A stretch of DNA of 30,799 nt from CAYZAW01 sp964476505. GTDB lineage: Bacteria; Bacillota; Clostridia; Christensenellales; CAG-138. Location: assembly GCA_964476505.1 (NCBI GenBank), contig CAYZAW010000027.1, positions 1-30,799 on the forward strand. The letters are read 5' to 3'. The position numbers were made by a program, and so were the translations under genes. Below, piece by piece: positions 10,247 through 17,723 of the stretch. The notes under the pieces were generated by a model that did not search any database, was not told the DNA's origin, and saw only the letters and a program-made list of their open reading frames with translations. Within the stretch, counting starts at the first letter, position 1, and each line of letters starts with the position of its first letter.

Positions 10247-10860
10247 ACGGATTGTTATACGCGGCTGCCGCTATCGGCGCTTATCTCATCGGCAACATTC
10301 AAACCGCTGTGATCATCAGCCGGTTGAAGTATAAGGACGATGTACGAAACCACGGTAGCGGCAATGCGGGCAGTACCAATATGCTGCGGGTATTTGGCAT
10401 CAAGCCCGGCATATTTACTTTTATAGGAGACTTTTTAAAGGGCGTGCTTGCGGTGCTTCTGGGGCGCTGGCTTGCGGGCGATATCGGCGGCTGCGTTGCG
10501 GGGCTGTTTGTGGTGGTCGGTCATTGCTACCCGGTGTTTTTGAAATTCCGTGGAGGAAAGGGCGTAGCGTCTACCTTTGCGGTGGCGTGGATGATGAACC
10601 CGCTGTTTGCGGGTATCGTAACGGTGGTGGCGCTTGTGTTGATACTTACCACCAAAACGGTCGCGGTCATGTCGCTTGTGGGCACCACGCTGTATCTGGT
10701 GCTGACGCTTGTGTTTTCGTGGAGCAACACATATATCGCCGTGTTATTCCTCCTGCTGTGGCTGATTGTGATGGTGCGGCATATTGAGAATATACAGCGC
10801 ATCTTCAAGGGGCAGGAAGGCCATATCACCGTCGGCAGCCATAAAAACGAAGTAAAGTAA
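10243..10860 (+). CDS. plsY: Acyl-phosphate:glycerol-3-phosphate acyltransferase PlsY
   Basis: Integral membrane enzyme that transfers an acyl group from acyl-phosphate to glycerol-3-phosphate, the first step of phospholipid synthesis in most Gram-positive bacteria. The 205-residue product has about five to six hydrophobic segments and the family motifs GSGNAGSTNMLRVFG (about residues 38-52) and HCYPVFLKFRGGKGVAST. It overlaps der by four bases, so the two are co-translated. A bidirectional terminator follows. Confidence 0.96.
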   Translation: MNGLLYAAAAIGAYLIGNIQTAVIISRLKYKDDVRNHGSGNAGSTNMLRVFGIKPGIFTFIGDFLKGVLAVLLGRWLAGDIGGCVAGLFVVVGHCYPVFLKFRGGKGVASTFAVAWMMNPLFAGIVTVVALVLILTTKTVAVMSLVGTTLYLVLTLVFSWSNTYIAVLFLLLWLIVMVRHIENIQRIFKGQEGHITVGSHKNEVK

Positions 10861-10876
10861 AAATCGGCTACGAAAA

Positions 10877-10921
10877 AAAGACTGCCCGGTCCGCTGTTTT
10901 AGGCGGATACGGGCAGTCTTT
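10877..10921. terminator. Bidirectional terminator between plsY and the LysR gene
   Basis: A 12-bp outer stem (10877-10888 with 10910-10921) encloses an inner CCGC/GCGG stem. A-rich and T-rich flanks on both sides let it end both converging transcripts. Confidence 0.85.
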
Positions 10922-10944
10922 ATGTATTGCGTAATGGATACGCG

Positions 10945-11841
10945 TTATTGCTCCGGGGTTTCGTTCATAACGATTTGGATGAACCGCAGCGCCGCAGCGG
11001 AGAGAGGAACGCCGTCCAGCGAGATCAGGCCGATGGCTCTGGGCGGCATGGGCTCCTTTAATTCAATTTCAAACAGCTCGCCGGTTTCCAATCCCTCCTT
11101 GGCAAATTCGCTGGTCACGCAGGCAATGCCAAGGCCGATCTTGGCAAACTGCACCAACAGCGAGTGCGCCCCAAGCTCGATTTCCGGGTGAAGCGTAATG
11201 CCGGACTGCGCGGCAAAATCATCCAAGTATTTGCGGGAGTTGGAGGCCTGCTCCAACAGCACCAGCGGTTCGCGCGCCAGCATGTCCAGCGTGACCTTTT
11301 GCCCGCGCAAATGGTCGAAGCGGTGTGCCGCTACGAATACGTCGTGCACCTGCAAGCATTCCCGCACGCAAAGGGCGTTGTCCTCAATGGGCAGGTTCAC
11401 CAAGGCGATATCCACCTTGCCGATTTTTAACAAGTCCACGGTTTCCGGGGTGGTGCGGTTCATAACCTGTAACTGCACCTCCGGGTATTCGGCATGAAAA
11501 CGCTCTAAATAGGGAAGCAGGAAAAACTGGCACAGCGTATCGGACGCGCCGATCATCAGCCCGCCGGATTGCAGCGTGCGCATGCGGTTGAGCTTATCCT
11601 CGGCGGCGATAACAAGGCTTACCGCCTTGTCTGCATAGCCGTAAAGCATACGCCCCTCGCTGGTTAAATTGATGCCCCGGCTGGTGCGCGTAAACAGCGA
11701 ACAGCCCAAGCTTTCTTCTAAGCGGCGCATGGCTTGGCTAACGGCGGGCTGGCTGATATACAGCTCCCGCGCCGCGTGAGACAGGCTGCCGCAGCGTGCT
11801 ACGGTGCAAAAAACGCGATACAATTCCAAATCCGCTGACAT
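10945..11841 (-). CDS. LysR-family transcriptional regulator
   Basis: A 298-residue LysR-type regulator: an N-terminal winged helix-turn-helix (residues about 1-60, with LSHAARELYISQPAVSQAMR and LGCSLFTRTSRGI) and a C-terminal periplasmic-binding-like effector domain (about 85-295). The ATG at 11841 is chosen because AAGGGGAG lies just upstream; a TTG six codons earlier would place that site inside the gene. It is transcribed away from the alpha/beta hydrolase operon, the usual geometry for a LysR protein and its target. The effector is unknown. Confidence 0.93.
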   Translation of the reverse strand: MSADLELYRVFCTVARCGSLSHAARELYISQPAVSQAMRRLEESLGCSLFTRTSRGINLTSEGRMLYGYADKAVSLVIAAEDKLNRMRTLQSGGLMIGASDTLCQFFLLPYLERFHAEYPEVQLQVMNRTTPETVDLLKIGKVDIALVNLPIEDNALCVRECLQVHDVFVAAHRFDHLRGQKVTLDMLAREPLVLLEQASNSRKYLDDFAAQSGITLHPEIELGAHSLLVQFAKIGLGIACVTSEFAKEGLETGELFEIELKEPMPPRAIGLISLDGVPLSAAALRFIQIVMNETPEQ

Positions 11842-11880
11842 ATAAACTCCCCTTATCAAAACCGCAATGGATTTGAATAA

Positions 11881-11892
11881 TACTTATAAGTA
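11881..11892. promoter_or_regulatory. Candidate LysR operator, 12-bp perfect palindrome
   Basis: TACTTATAAGTA is a perfect 12-bp palindrome in the leader of the LysR gene. From the predicted -10 box it would fall at about +3 to +14 of that transcript, a position suited to autorepression. Binding by the adjacent regulator is inferred. Confidence 0.4.
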
Positions 11893-11900
11893 ATATCACG

Positions 11901-11929
11901 ATTATAATGCAAACCGTCAAAAGGCGCAA
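11901..11929 (-). promoter_or_regulatory. Promoter of the LysR gene
   Basis: On the minus strand, TTGCGC (11924-11929) and TATAAT (11901-11906) are 17 bases apart. The -10 is perfect and the -35 weak, consistent with a regulated promoter. Confidence 0.6.
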
Positions 11930-12058
11930 TAATAAAAAATTATAAAACATCATTCGCGATCTGACTGTTTGGCATTTGCCGTACGAACACAAAGAATGCG
12001 AAATATACGGTAAATCCCCCAAAAGTGGAAGGAAACGGGTGCATTTAATATTCATGCG

Positions 12059-12067
12059 TGGTATAAT
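12059..12067 (+). promoter_or_regulatory. Extended -10 promoter for the hydrolase operon
   Basis: TGGTATAAT (12059-12067) is an extended -10 element (TGn plus a perfect TATAAT) about 100 bases before the hydrolase start. No good -35 box is present at 17 bases, which suggests an activator or reliance on the extended element. Confidence 0.5.
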
Positions 12068-12165
12068 ATCTTGTATGCATCAATATGCCGAAGGGTTAGT
12101 CGGCAAAAACGCTCGCCATAAGCAATGCAACAGGATATGGCAGTCTAAAATCGCAGGAGGTTATT

Positions 12166-13086
12166 ATGACTACAGCACAAAACATCACATATCCGTCCGC
12201 AACGGGCGAGTGCACCATCCATGCGACCCTTTGGCTGCCGGAGGGTGAACCCCGGGCGGTTTTGCAAATTGCCCACGGGATGGCGGAGCACATCGAACGG
12301 TATGCGGGCTTTGCCGCATTCTTAAACGAAAACGGGATTGCCGTGGCAGCCAACGATCACGCAGGGCACGGCAAAAGCATCAAAAACGAAAAAATGCTTG
12401 GGTATTTTGCCAAGGAGGACGGCTGGAACAAGGTCGTACAGGATATGCAGACCCTGCGGGAGATCGTTTCCGATAAATACCCCAATGCGCCTTATCTTAT
12501 GATGGGCCACAGCATGGGCTCCTTCCTGACTCGCACCTATGCCACAAAATTTGGCAGCGGTATCCGGGCGTTCATCATCTCCGGCACGGCAGGCAGCAAT
12601 CCGGTGCTTGGCGTTGCAAAAATCATTGCCAAGGGGGAAATCAAAAAGAACGGCCCCATACAGCCCAGCCCCAAGCTCAACAGCCTGAGCTTTGGCGCGT
12701 ACAACAAACAATTTCAACCTGCCAGAACGGAATTCGACTGGCTCAGCCGGGACGAACAGCAGGTAGACCTGTATGTAGCAGACCGCTTCTGCGGGTTCAT
12801 GTTTACGGCGGAAGCCATGCTGGACTTATTTACCGGGCTTTCCGGAATCAACGGCAAGGCTTGGGCTGCGCAGGTGCCCCGCGTGCCGATTCTTTTGATG
12901 TCCGGTGAAATGGACCCGGTGGGCAATAACGGCAAGGGCGTGCGGCAGGTGGAAAAATGGCTGCTGGAAACCGGGCATGATGTAACCTGTACCCTGTATC
13001 CGGGCGGCCGCCACGAAATGCTCAACGAGGTCAATCGCGACGAAGTGATGGAAGACGTGCTGGCGTTTATCAACGCGGCGCTGTAA
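12166..13086 (+). CDS. Alpha/beta hydrolase, monoacylglycerol lipase/lysophospholipase-like
   Basis: A 306-residue serine hydrolase of the Hydrolase_4 type. The nucleophile elbow GHSMGS places Ser116; the other triad residues are probably Asp250 (SGEMDPVG) and His283 (GGRHEMLNE). HGMAEH at 38-43 fits the oxyanion-hole segment seen in monoacylglycerol lipases. No signal peptide is present, so it acts in the cytoplasm, probably on lysolipids, monoacylglycerol or other small esters. AGGAGG (12155-12160) precedes the ATG. It leads an operon with the NagB-like gene and faces a LysR gene. Confidence 0.9.
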   Translation: MTTAQNITYPSATGECTIHATLWLPEGEPRAVLQIAHGMAEHIERYAGFAAFLNENGIAVAANDHAGHGKSIKNEKMLGYFAKEDGWNKVVQDMQTLREIVSDKYPNAPYLMMGHSMGSFLTRTYATKFGSGIRAFIISGTAGSNPVLGVAKIIAKGEIKKNGPIQPSPKLNSLSFGAYNKQFQPARTEFDWLSRDEQQVDLYVADRFCGFMFTAEAMLDLFTGLSGINGKAWAAQVPRVPILLMSGEMDPVGNNGKGVRQVEKWLLETGHDVTCTLYPGGRHEMLNEVNRDEVMEDVLAFINAAL

Positions 13087-13110
13087 CGAAACTATTCGGA
13101 GGAACGGTTT

Positions 13111-13836
13111 ATGGGAATATTGGTCTATCGTGATCAGGCTACCGCAAGCGAAGCCGCGGCAACGCTGATCGCCGCGCAGGTGATCGAAAAACCGCAAAGC
13201 GTGCTGGGACTTTCGGCTGGCAACATGATGGAGGGCATTTACAGCAAGCTTGCCGTAATGACGGGCTCCGGCTTATTAGACTGGAGCGATATCATATCGT
13301 TCAACCTGAGCGAATTTGTTGGCATGCGCAGCAATCAAAACCGGAGCTTAGGCGGCTTTATGAGCCATTATTTGTTCGACAAGATCAATGCCAGACGGCT
13401 CAACCTCCACGCGCCCGAAAGCTGTGCGGTGGACTTGGCGGCGGCCTGCACCTCCTATGAAGACGAAATATCTAACGCGGGCGGAATCGATCTTCTGATC
13501 ACCCATATCGGAAGGAACGGGCATTTGGCATACAACGAGCCTGCCCGGGATTTTACCTCGCTTACGCATTCCTCCGTGCTAACGGAGAGCAGTATCGAGG
13601 AAAACATGGCGTATTTTTCCGCAGGCGTGGAGGAAACGCCAAGGGTGATCACCATGGGCGTATCCACCATACTGTCCGCAAAACGGATCATTGCCATAGC
13701 CGTTGGCACAAACATCGCGGAGGTGGCGGCGCGGGTAATCAATGGGCCCATTACACCGGGGCTTCCTGCCAGCGTATTGCAGCTGCATAACGATGTAACG
13801 TTTATTTTAGATGAAGCAGGCGCTATGCGGCTGTAA
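13111..13836 (+). CDS. NagB-like sugar-phosphate deaminase/isomerase homologue with altered active site
   Basis: A 241-residue protein with the glucosamine-6-phosphate deaminase fold. GRNGHLAYNEP (about 134-144) matches the NagB catalytic segment with His138 and Glu143, and MGVSTILSAKRI and LQLHNDVT are also family-typical. Two key places differ. The segment usually reading N-[LM]-D-E-Y is NLSEF, so the catalytic Asp (Asp72 in E. coli) is Ser67. The substrate loop usually reading TGGTP is SAGNM. It may be a non-catalytic sugar-phosphate binder or act on a different substrate. It lies 24 bases after the hydrolase and 9 bases before the uracil-DNA glycosylase. Confidence 0.8.
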   Translation: MGILVYRDQATASEAAATLIAAQVIEKPQSVLGLSAGNMMEGIYSKLAVMTGSGLLDWSDIISFNLSEFVGMRSNQNRSLGGFMSHYLFDKINARRLNLHAPESCAVDLAAACTSYEDEISNAGGIDLLITHIGRNGHLAYNEPARDFTSLTHSSVLTESSIEENMAYFSAGVEETPRVITMGVSTILSAKRIIAIAVGTNIAEVAARVINGPITPGLPASVLQLHNDVTFILDEAGAMRL

Positions 13837-13845
13837 GGAGCAACG

Positions 13846-14412
13846 ATGCAGTTTTCATGGGAAACCGTGCTGAACGAGATCGCCGTTTGCCAGAAGTGTG
13901 AGCTTTGCACAGGCCGCAGCCATGTTGTGCCCGGGGAGGGCAACCCCAATGCGGATGTGATGTTCATAGGCGAAGGCCCCGGCAGAGAGGAAGACCGGCA
14001 AGGCCGCCCGTTTGTGGGCCCGGCAGGGCAGTTGTTAGATCGCATGCTGCAATCCATCGGCTTAAGCCGGGAAACCGTGTATATCGCCAACGTGGTAAAA
14101 TGCCGTCCGCCCCAGAACCGCACGCCCATGGAGGAAGAAGCGCTTGCCTGCCTGCCGTATCTTAGGGCGCAAACGGCGCTGGTGCATCCCAAAATCATCG
14201 TATGCTTGGGGGCGACTGCGGCAAAGTATGTATATGACCCGTCGGTACGCATCACACGGGACAGGGGCGTTTGGAAGGAGAAAAAGGGCTTTTACATCCT
14301 GCCCACCTACCATCCGGCGGCGCTGTTGCGAGACCCCGAAAAGAAAAAAGAGGCGTGGGTGGATATGCAGTCCATCCGGGATAAGCGCGCCGAACTGCTA
14401 AAATTGCCGTAA
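13846..14412 (+). CDS. Type 4 (Fe-S) uracil-DNA glycosylase
   Basis: Base-excision repair enzyme removing uracil from DNA. The 188-residue product carries motif 1 GEGPGREEDRQGRPFVG (about 43-58), the [4Fe-4S] ligands Cys15, Cys18, Cys86 (VVKCRPPQNR) and Cys102, and the uracil-binding motif PTYHPAALLR (about 153-162). The cysteine spacing matches characterised family 4 enzymes such as the Thermus protein. The ribosome-binding site AAGGAG overlaps the end of the NagB-like gene, so it is the third gene of that operon. A connection to the first two genes is not obvious. Confidence 0.95.
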   Translation: MQFSWETVLNEIAVCQKCELCTGRSHVVPGEGNPNADVMFIGEGPGREEDRQGRPFVGPAGQLLDRMLQSIGLSRETVYIANVVKCRPPQNRTPMEEEALACLPYLRAQTALVHPKIIVCLGATAAKYVYDPSVRITRDRGVWKEKKGFYILPTYHPAALLRDPEKKKEAWVDMQSIRDKRAELLKLP

Positions 14413-14428
14413 CACAATGGGTTTTTCC

Positions 14429-14457
14429 TGTACAAGGGGAATGTTTTATAGTATAAT
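14429..14457 (+). promoter_or_regulatory. Promoter for yebC
   Basis: TGTACA (14429-14434) and TATAAT (14452-14457) are 17 bases apart. They start 17 bases after the uracil-DNA glycosylase stop and end 45 bases before yebC. Confidence 0.6.
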
Positions 14458-14501
14458 CAACAATCGGTGATTTACGAATTCCATAATACGGAGGTAACGA
14501 T

Positions 14502-15245
14502 ATGTCCGGCCATTCCAAGTGGGCAAACATCAAAAACAAAAAAGAGAAGACCGATTCCCAGCGCGGTAAAATCTTCACCAAGATCGGTCGCGAGATCGCC
14601 ATAGCCGTAAAAGAAGGCGGCAGCGGCGATCCTGCCAACAACTCCAAGCTTCGCGACGTTATCGCAAAGGCAAAGGCAAGCAATATGCCCAACGATAACA
14701 TTGAGCGTTCCATCAAAAAGGCCACCGGCGAAGCGGGCAACGTGAACTATGAAGAGTGCGTGTACGAGGGCTACGGCCCCAGCGGCATGGCGGTGATCGT
14801 AGAAGTCGTAACCGATAACCGCAACCGTACCGCTGCCGAAATGCGGCACATCTTCGATAAATGCGGCGGCAGCCTCGGCGCTTCCGGCTGCGTGGCGTGG
14901 ATGTTCGATAAAAAGGGTGTGATCGTGATCGAGCGCAGCACAGAGATCGATGAGGACGCGCTGATGATGACGGCGCTGGATGCCGGTGCAGAGGATTTCG
15001 TTCCCCAAGACGATGCGTTTGAGGTATATACGGCACCCAACGATTTTTCCGTTGTACGCGAAGCGCTGGAGGCGGAGGGCTACACCTTCATTTCCGCAGA
15101 GGTATCCATGCTGCCCCAGAACACCGTAGACATCAAGGACGACGAAACGGTAGCCAAGGTGGAGCGTTTCCTCGATCTCTTGGACGATAATGACGACGTG
15201 CAGGAAGTGTATCACAACGGCGTCATGCCGGAGGACGAGGAGTAA
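14502..15245 (+). CDS. yebC: YebC/PmpR-family protein (TACO1 family)
   Basis: Conserved 247-residue cytoplasmic protein beginning MSGHSKWANIKNKKEKTDSQ, with the family segments NMPNDNIERSIKKATGE and YEGYGPSGMAVIVEVVTDN. Members have been described both as DNA-binding transcriptional regulators and as translation factors that relieve stalling at proline-rich sequences; the sequence does not decide between these. It has its own promoter and a ribosome-binding site GGAGG. The lipoprotein gene follows 68 bases downstream with no terminator between them. Confidence 0.95.
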   Translation: MSGHSKWANIKNKKEKTDSQRGKIFTKIGREIAIAVKEGGSGDPANNSKLRDVIAKAKASNMPNDNIERSIKKATGEAGNVNYEECVYEGYGPSGMAVIVEVVTDNRNRTAAEMRHIFDKCGGSLGASGCVAWMFDKKGVIVIERSTEIDEDALMMTALDAGAEDFVPQDDAFEVYTAPNDFSVVREALEAEGYTFISAEVSMLPQNTVDIKDDETVAKVERFLDLLDDNDDVQEVYHNGVMPEDEE

Positions 15246-15313
15246 TCGTGTTCCAATCAGAGCGGGGCATTGCTTCGCTCTTTCTATTCCGAAAGAAAGG
15301 GACAAGGGGCGTT

Positions 15314-16078
15314 ATGAAGAAAAAGCTTGCTGTTCTTTTGATCATTGCACTGGCGTTTTTAACAGCCGCCTGTAAATCCCCGGAGGAGATCGATCAGGTA
15401 GCGCAGATGCAGCAAAAAAGGGAAGAGATCGTGCTGCGACAGGAAGTACCGGAGGAGGTGCGCGTACTGCATGTAACAGGCACCGCCAAGGTCAATGCAA
15501 AGCCCGACCTTGCCATTGTAACGCTGCGCGTTTCCTCCAAGGCGGAAACGGAGGAAGAGGCTCGCGCCGCCAATGCCGAAAAAATGGCGCTGGTGATCGC
15601 TGCCGTGGAGGAGCTTCGGGTAGCGCCAACCAGCGTGAAAACCATGACAGCTACTTCCTATCCCATTCAGGAAACCGTAAAAAACGTGCTGACCACCATT
15701 GCGTATGAGGTCAGCAACGAAATATCGGTAGAAGTAACCAATATGGGCATCATCAACGATATCGTAAGCAAAGCCATCGAGGCGGGCGCAACAGGCGTAT
15801 CGGAGCTGGATCTACAGCTGCTTGACGCAACGGACGAATACCGCAGAGCGCTGGCAGACGCTATGGTAGACGCGCAGACGCGGGCTGCCGTGCTGGCGGA
15901 GGCGGGCGGCTTTGCCTTGGGCAAGCTGCAGGATGCCCGAGAGATCGTGACTGCGCAGGACAACGAAAGCGAGCTGTTGGCGGCGGAGGAAGCGGCGGTT
16001 GCCAACGTAAACGCCCCCATATTCATTGGCGAGATCGCCATTTCCGCCACGGTAGAGCTAGATTACGCCATGCAATAA
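15314..16078 (+). CDS. SIMPL-domain (DUF541) lipoprotein
   Basis: A 254-residue secreted lipoprotein: a charged N-terminus, a hydrophobic core and a lipobox ending at Cys20 (LTAAC), then a SIMPL/DUF541 domain (about 55-250) starting VLHVTGTAKVNAKPDLAIV. Homologues form oligomeric envelope proteins; the role in Gram-positive bacteria is unclear. The ATG at 15314 is preferred over an in-frame ATG at 15248 because AAGGGG lies at the right distance and the signal peptide then begins at residue 1. A strong bidirectional terminator follows. Confidence 0.88.
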   Translation: MKKKLAVLLIIALAFLTAACKSPEEIDQVAQMQQKREEIVLRQEVPEEVRVLHVTGTAKVNAKPDLAIVTLRVSSKAETEEEARAANAEKMALVIAAVEELRVAPTSVKTMTATSYPIQETVKNVLTTIAYEVSNEISVEVTNMGIINDIVSKAIEAGATGVSELDLQLLDATDEYRRALADAMVDAQTRAAVLAEAGGFALGKLQDAREIVTAQDNESELLAAEEAAVANVNAPIFIGEIAISATVELDYAMQ

Positions 16079-16087
16079 TCGGCAATT

Positions 16088-16116
16088 AAAAAAGAGTGCG
16101 CATGCACTCTTTTTTT
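16088..16116. terminator. Bidirectional terminator between the SIMPL gene and dCMP deaminase
   Basis: A 12-bp perfect stem (16088-16099 with 16104-16115, loop GCAT) has A6 on the left and T7 on the right, serving both converging genes. Confidence 0.92.
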
Positions 16117-16120
16117 GTTG

Positions 16121-16582
16121 CTATTTCTGCTCCACATCAAACCGTTCCAACGGGACACCCGCGTCCTGAAAGATTTGCAGTGCAAACTCGTCCGGATATC
16201 CCTCCCCGTACACCACACGGGAGATCCCTGCGTTTACGATCATTTTCGCGCAGATCACGCAGGGCTGATGTGTGCAGTACAGCGTTGCGTTATCGATGGA
16301 CACCCCCAGCTTTGCTGCCTGAATGATGGCGTTTTGCTCCGCGTGTATGGCGTAGCACAGCTCCTGCCGGGTGCCAGAGGGAATGTTCAGCTTGCGGCGC
16401 AGGCATTCCTGCCGTTCGATACAGCTGGTCAGCCCTGCGGGCGCACCGTTATACCCGGTGGTCAATATCCGCTTGTTTTTAACGATAATAGCGCCTATTT
16501 TGCGGTTTTCCTGATAGCAGCTCGACCAATTCGCAATGGACTTTGCAAGCTCCATGAACCGGATATCCCATTTATCCCACAT
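16121..16582 (-). CDS. comEB: dCMP deaminase (ComEB-like)
   Basis: Zinc-dependent deaminase converting dCMP to dUMP, the precursor of dTMP. The 153-residue product has the zinc motif His80-Ala-Glu82 (AIHAEQNAI) and Pro-Cys108-x-x-Cys111 (HQPCVICAKM). An insert with cysteines (CIERQECLRRKL) lies between the first strand and the HAE motif, as in other Firmicutes ComEB proteins. AAGGGGGG lies 9 bases before the ATG, and a good promoter precedes it. Assignment to dCMP rather than to tRNA adenosine or riboflavin deaminases rests on overall similarity to ComEB. Confidence 0.92.
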   Translation of the reverse strand: MWDKWDIRFMELAKSIANWSSCYQENRKIGAIIVKNKRILTTGYNGAPAGLTSCIERQECLRRKLNIPSGTRQELCYAIHAEQNAIIQAAKLGVSIDNATLYCTHQPCVICAKMIVNAGISRVVYGEGYPDEFALQIFQDAGVPLERFDVEQK

Positions 16583-16621
16583 TTGATACGCCCCCCTTAT
16601 TACACAACTGGTCTTTCACAA

Positions 16622-16651
16622 AGTATACAATCAGACCGGCTGTTCTGGCAA
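16622..16651 (-). promoter_or_regulatory. Promoter for dCMP deaminase
   Basis: On the minus strand TTGCCA (16646-16651) and TATACT (16622-16627) are spaced by 18 bases, each matching consensus at 5 of 6. It lies in the 86-base gap after the GerMN gene. Confidence 0.7.
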
Positions 16652-16668
16652 GGGGAACCTTGTATTGC

Positions 16669-17652
16669 CTAAAAGGTATTTACAAACACTGGAATTGCGC
16701 TTACGACGTCTGCGGCGGGCTCGTAGTCCACGCCGTCAATCAGCAGCCGGAAATCCGACACATCGTCAAACTGCTTTGCGGTAAGCATCATAGAGGTGAT
16801 GGCGGCCTCCTGCATGCCCTCCGTATGGGTATCGCGCATGAACGCGCCGGATAGATTAACGCAGGCGGTATTGTCGTTGATCTCGGCGGAAAGCAGCCTT
16901 GTTCCCTCCGGGAAGCAGGGAAGAAGGGACGGGTCTGCCGGGCCTTCGATCAGCTCCGCCATGGCGGCGGATAAGGACGGCTCCTGCGATACCGTGCGGG
17001 ATACGGGAATGTGCAGGCTTGCCGTGCTGTTCGGAAAATACAGCGTCATTTTATGCAGCTCCTCCGAAGAAGCGGAAACCGCGACCGGCTCCTCATTCAA
17101 GGCAAAGGTCGCCATTACGGCCGAGGCTGCCGTGCCGTGGGGCAGCTCCTTTTTTTCTTTTCCGTCAAACAGCACCTTCACCCGGTCGATGGTTGGAAAC
17201 TCTGTAAGCGTGTTTACCACGGCGCAAAGCATATTTGCTTCCGCAGAGCTGTCCGCAAGGGCGGGCAGGTCACGGATATTTAACGTTGCCACGGCGTCGT
17301 CGGAAATGGAAAGCTTGAAGGAAACCCCCTCGGGCACCACCGTGTTGAGCCCCAGCATGGAGGCGGAGCGACGGTTGGCCTCCGTGGAGACCAACTGGTT
17401 AAGAGCGGCAACGCCTATGCCCTCCTCCCAAGGAATCTGCTTCATCACGGGAACGACCAAGCCGCTGTCTGTGGCGTAATACAAAACTGTTTTTCGGTAT
17501 CCGGCGGAAGCGTCGGCAGAGTCTTCGGTCAACGCCGGATCGTCCGTAACCGGCGGAGCATCGCAGCCGCAGATCATGGGAAGCAGCATGCAGCAAAGCA
17601 GCAATACAACAATGATGCGCTTGCGTGGATGTGGGCAGTGATGGATGTACAA
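16669..17652 (-). CDS. Lipoprotein with two GerMN domains
   Basis: A 327-residue lipoprotein with a basic N-terminus (residues 8-12), a hydrophobic stretch and a lipobox at Cys30 (MICGC). Two GerMN-type repeats follow, at about 50-185 and 205-325. GerM of Bacillus is a sporulation and germination lipoprotein, and the GerMN domain is thought to act in peptidoglycan-related complexes. TTG at 17652 is the best start: AAGGGGGG ends 8 bases upstream and the signal peptide begins at once. That ribosome-binding site is also the 3' arm of a terminator hairpin, so expression may be limited by RNA structure. No separate promoter was seen. Confidence 0.85.
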   Translation of the reverse strand: MYIHHCPHPRKRIIVVLLLCCMLLPMICGCDAPPVTDDPALTEDSADASAGYRKTVLYYATDSGLVVPVMKQIPWEEGIGVAALNQLVSTEANRRSASMLGLNTVVPEGVSFKLSISDDAVATLNIRDLPALADSSAEANMLCAVVNTLTEFPTIDRVKVLFDGKEKKELPHGTAASAVMATFALNEEPVAVSASSEELHKMTLYFPNSTASLHIPVSRTVSQEPSLSAAMAELIEGPADPSLLPCFPEGTRLLSAEINDNTACVNLSGAFMRDTHTEGMQEAAITSMMLTAKQFDDVSDFRLLIDGVDYEPAADVVSAIPVFVNTF

Positions 17653-17704
17653 AAAAAGACCCCCCTTATGCGCGTTTGATACACTTATACGCGCGGTAGG
17701 GGGG
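17651..17704 (-). terminator. Terminator overlapping the GerMN ribosome-binding site
   Basis: On the minus strand a stem pairs CCCCCCT (17698-17704) with AGGGGGG (17660-17666). After a 3x3 internal loop, a second stem pairs GCGCGT (17689-17694) with ACGCGC (17670-17675), enclosing a 13-nt loop. A T-rich tract (TCTTTTTTT) follows. It ends the upstream GIY-YIG transcript and buries the G-run that is the GerMN ribosome-binding site. Confidence 0.75.
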
Positions 17705-17723
17705 ATTATGCCGGTTTAAGGCG

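Larger units (their letters stand above)
11842..12165. other. Divergent intergenic region, 324 bases
   Basis: This stretch holds the LysR promoter and palindrome on the left and an extended -10 promoter for the hydrolase operon on the right. Between about 11930 and 12050 it is AT-rich with no convincing reading frame or RNA gene. No strong hairpin was seen. Confidence 0.6.

Noticed and set aside
13244..13545. Asn136 of the NagB-like protein as an additional lost catalytic residue
   Set aside because: From memory Bacillus-type NagB enzymes also have GRNGH where E. coli has an Asp, so this change is normal; only the Ser67 and SAGNM changes are unusual.
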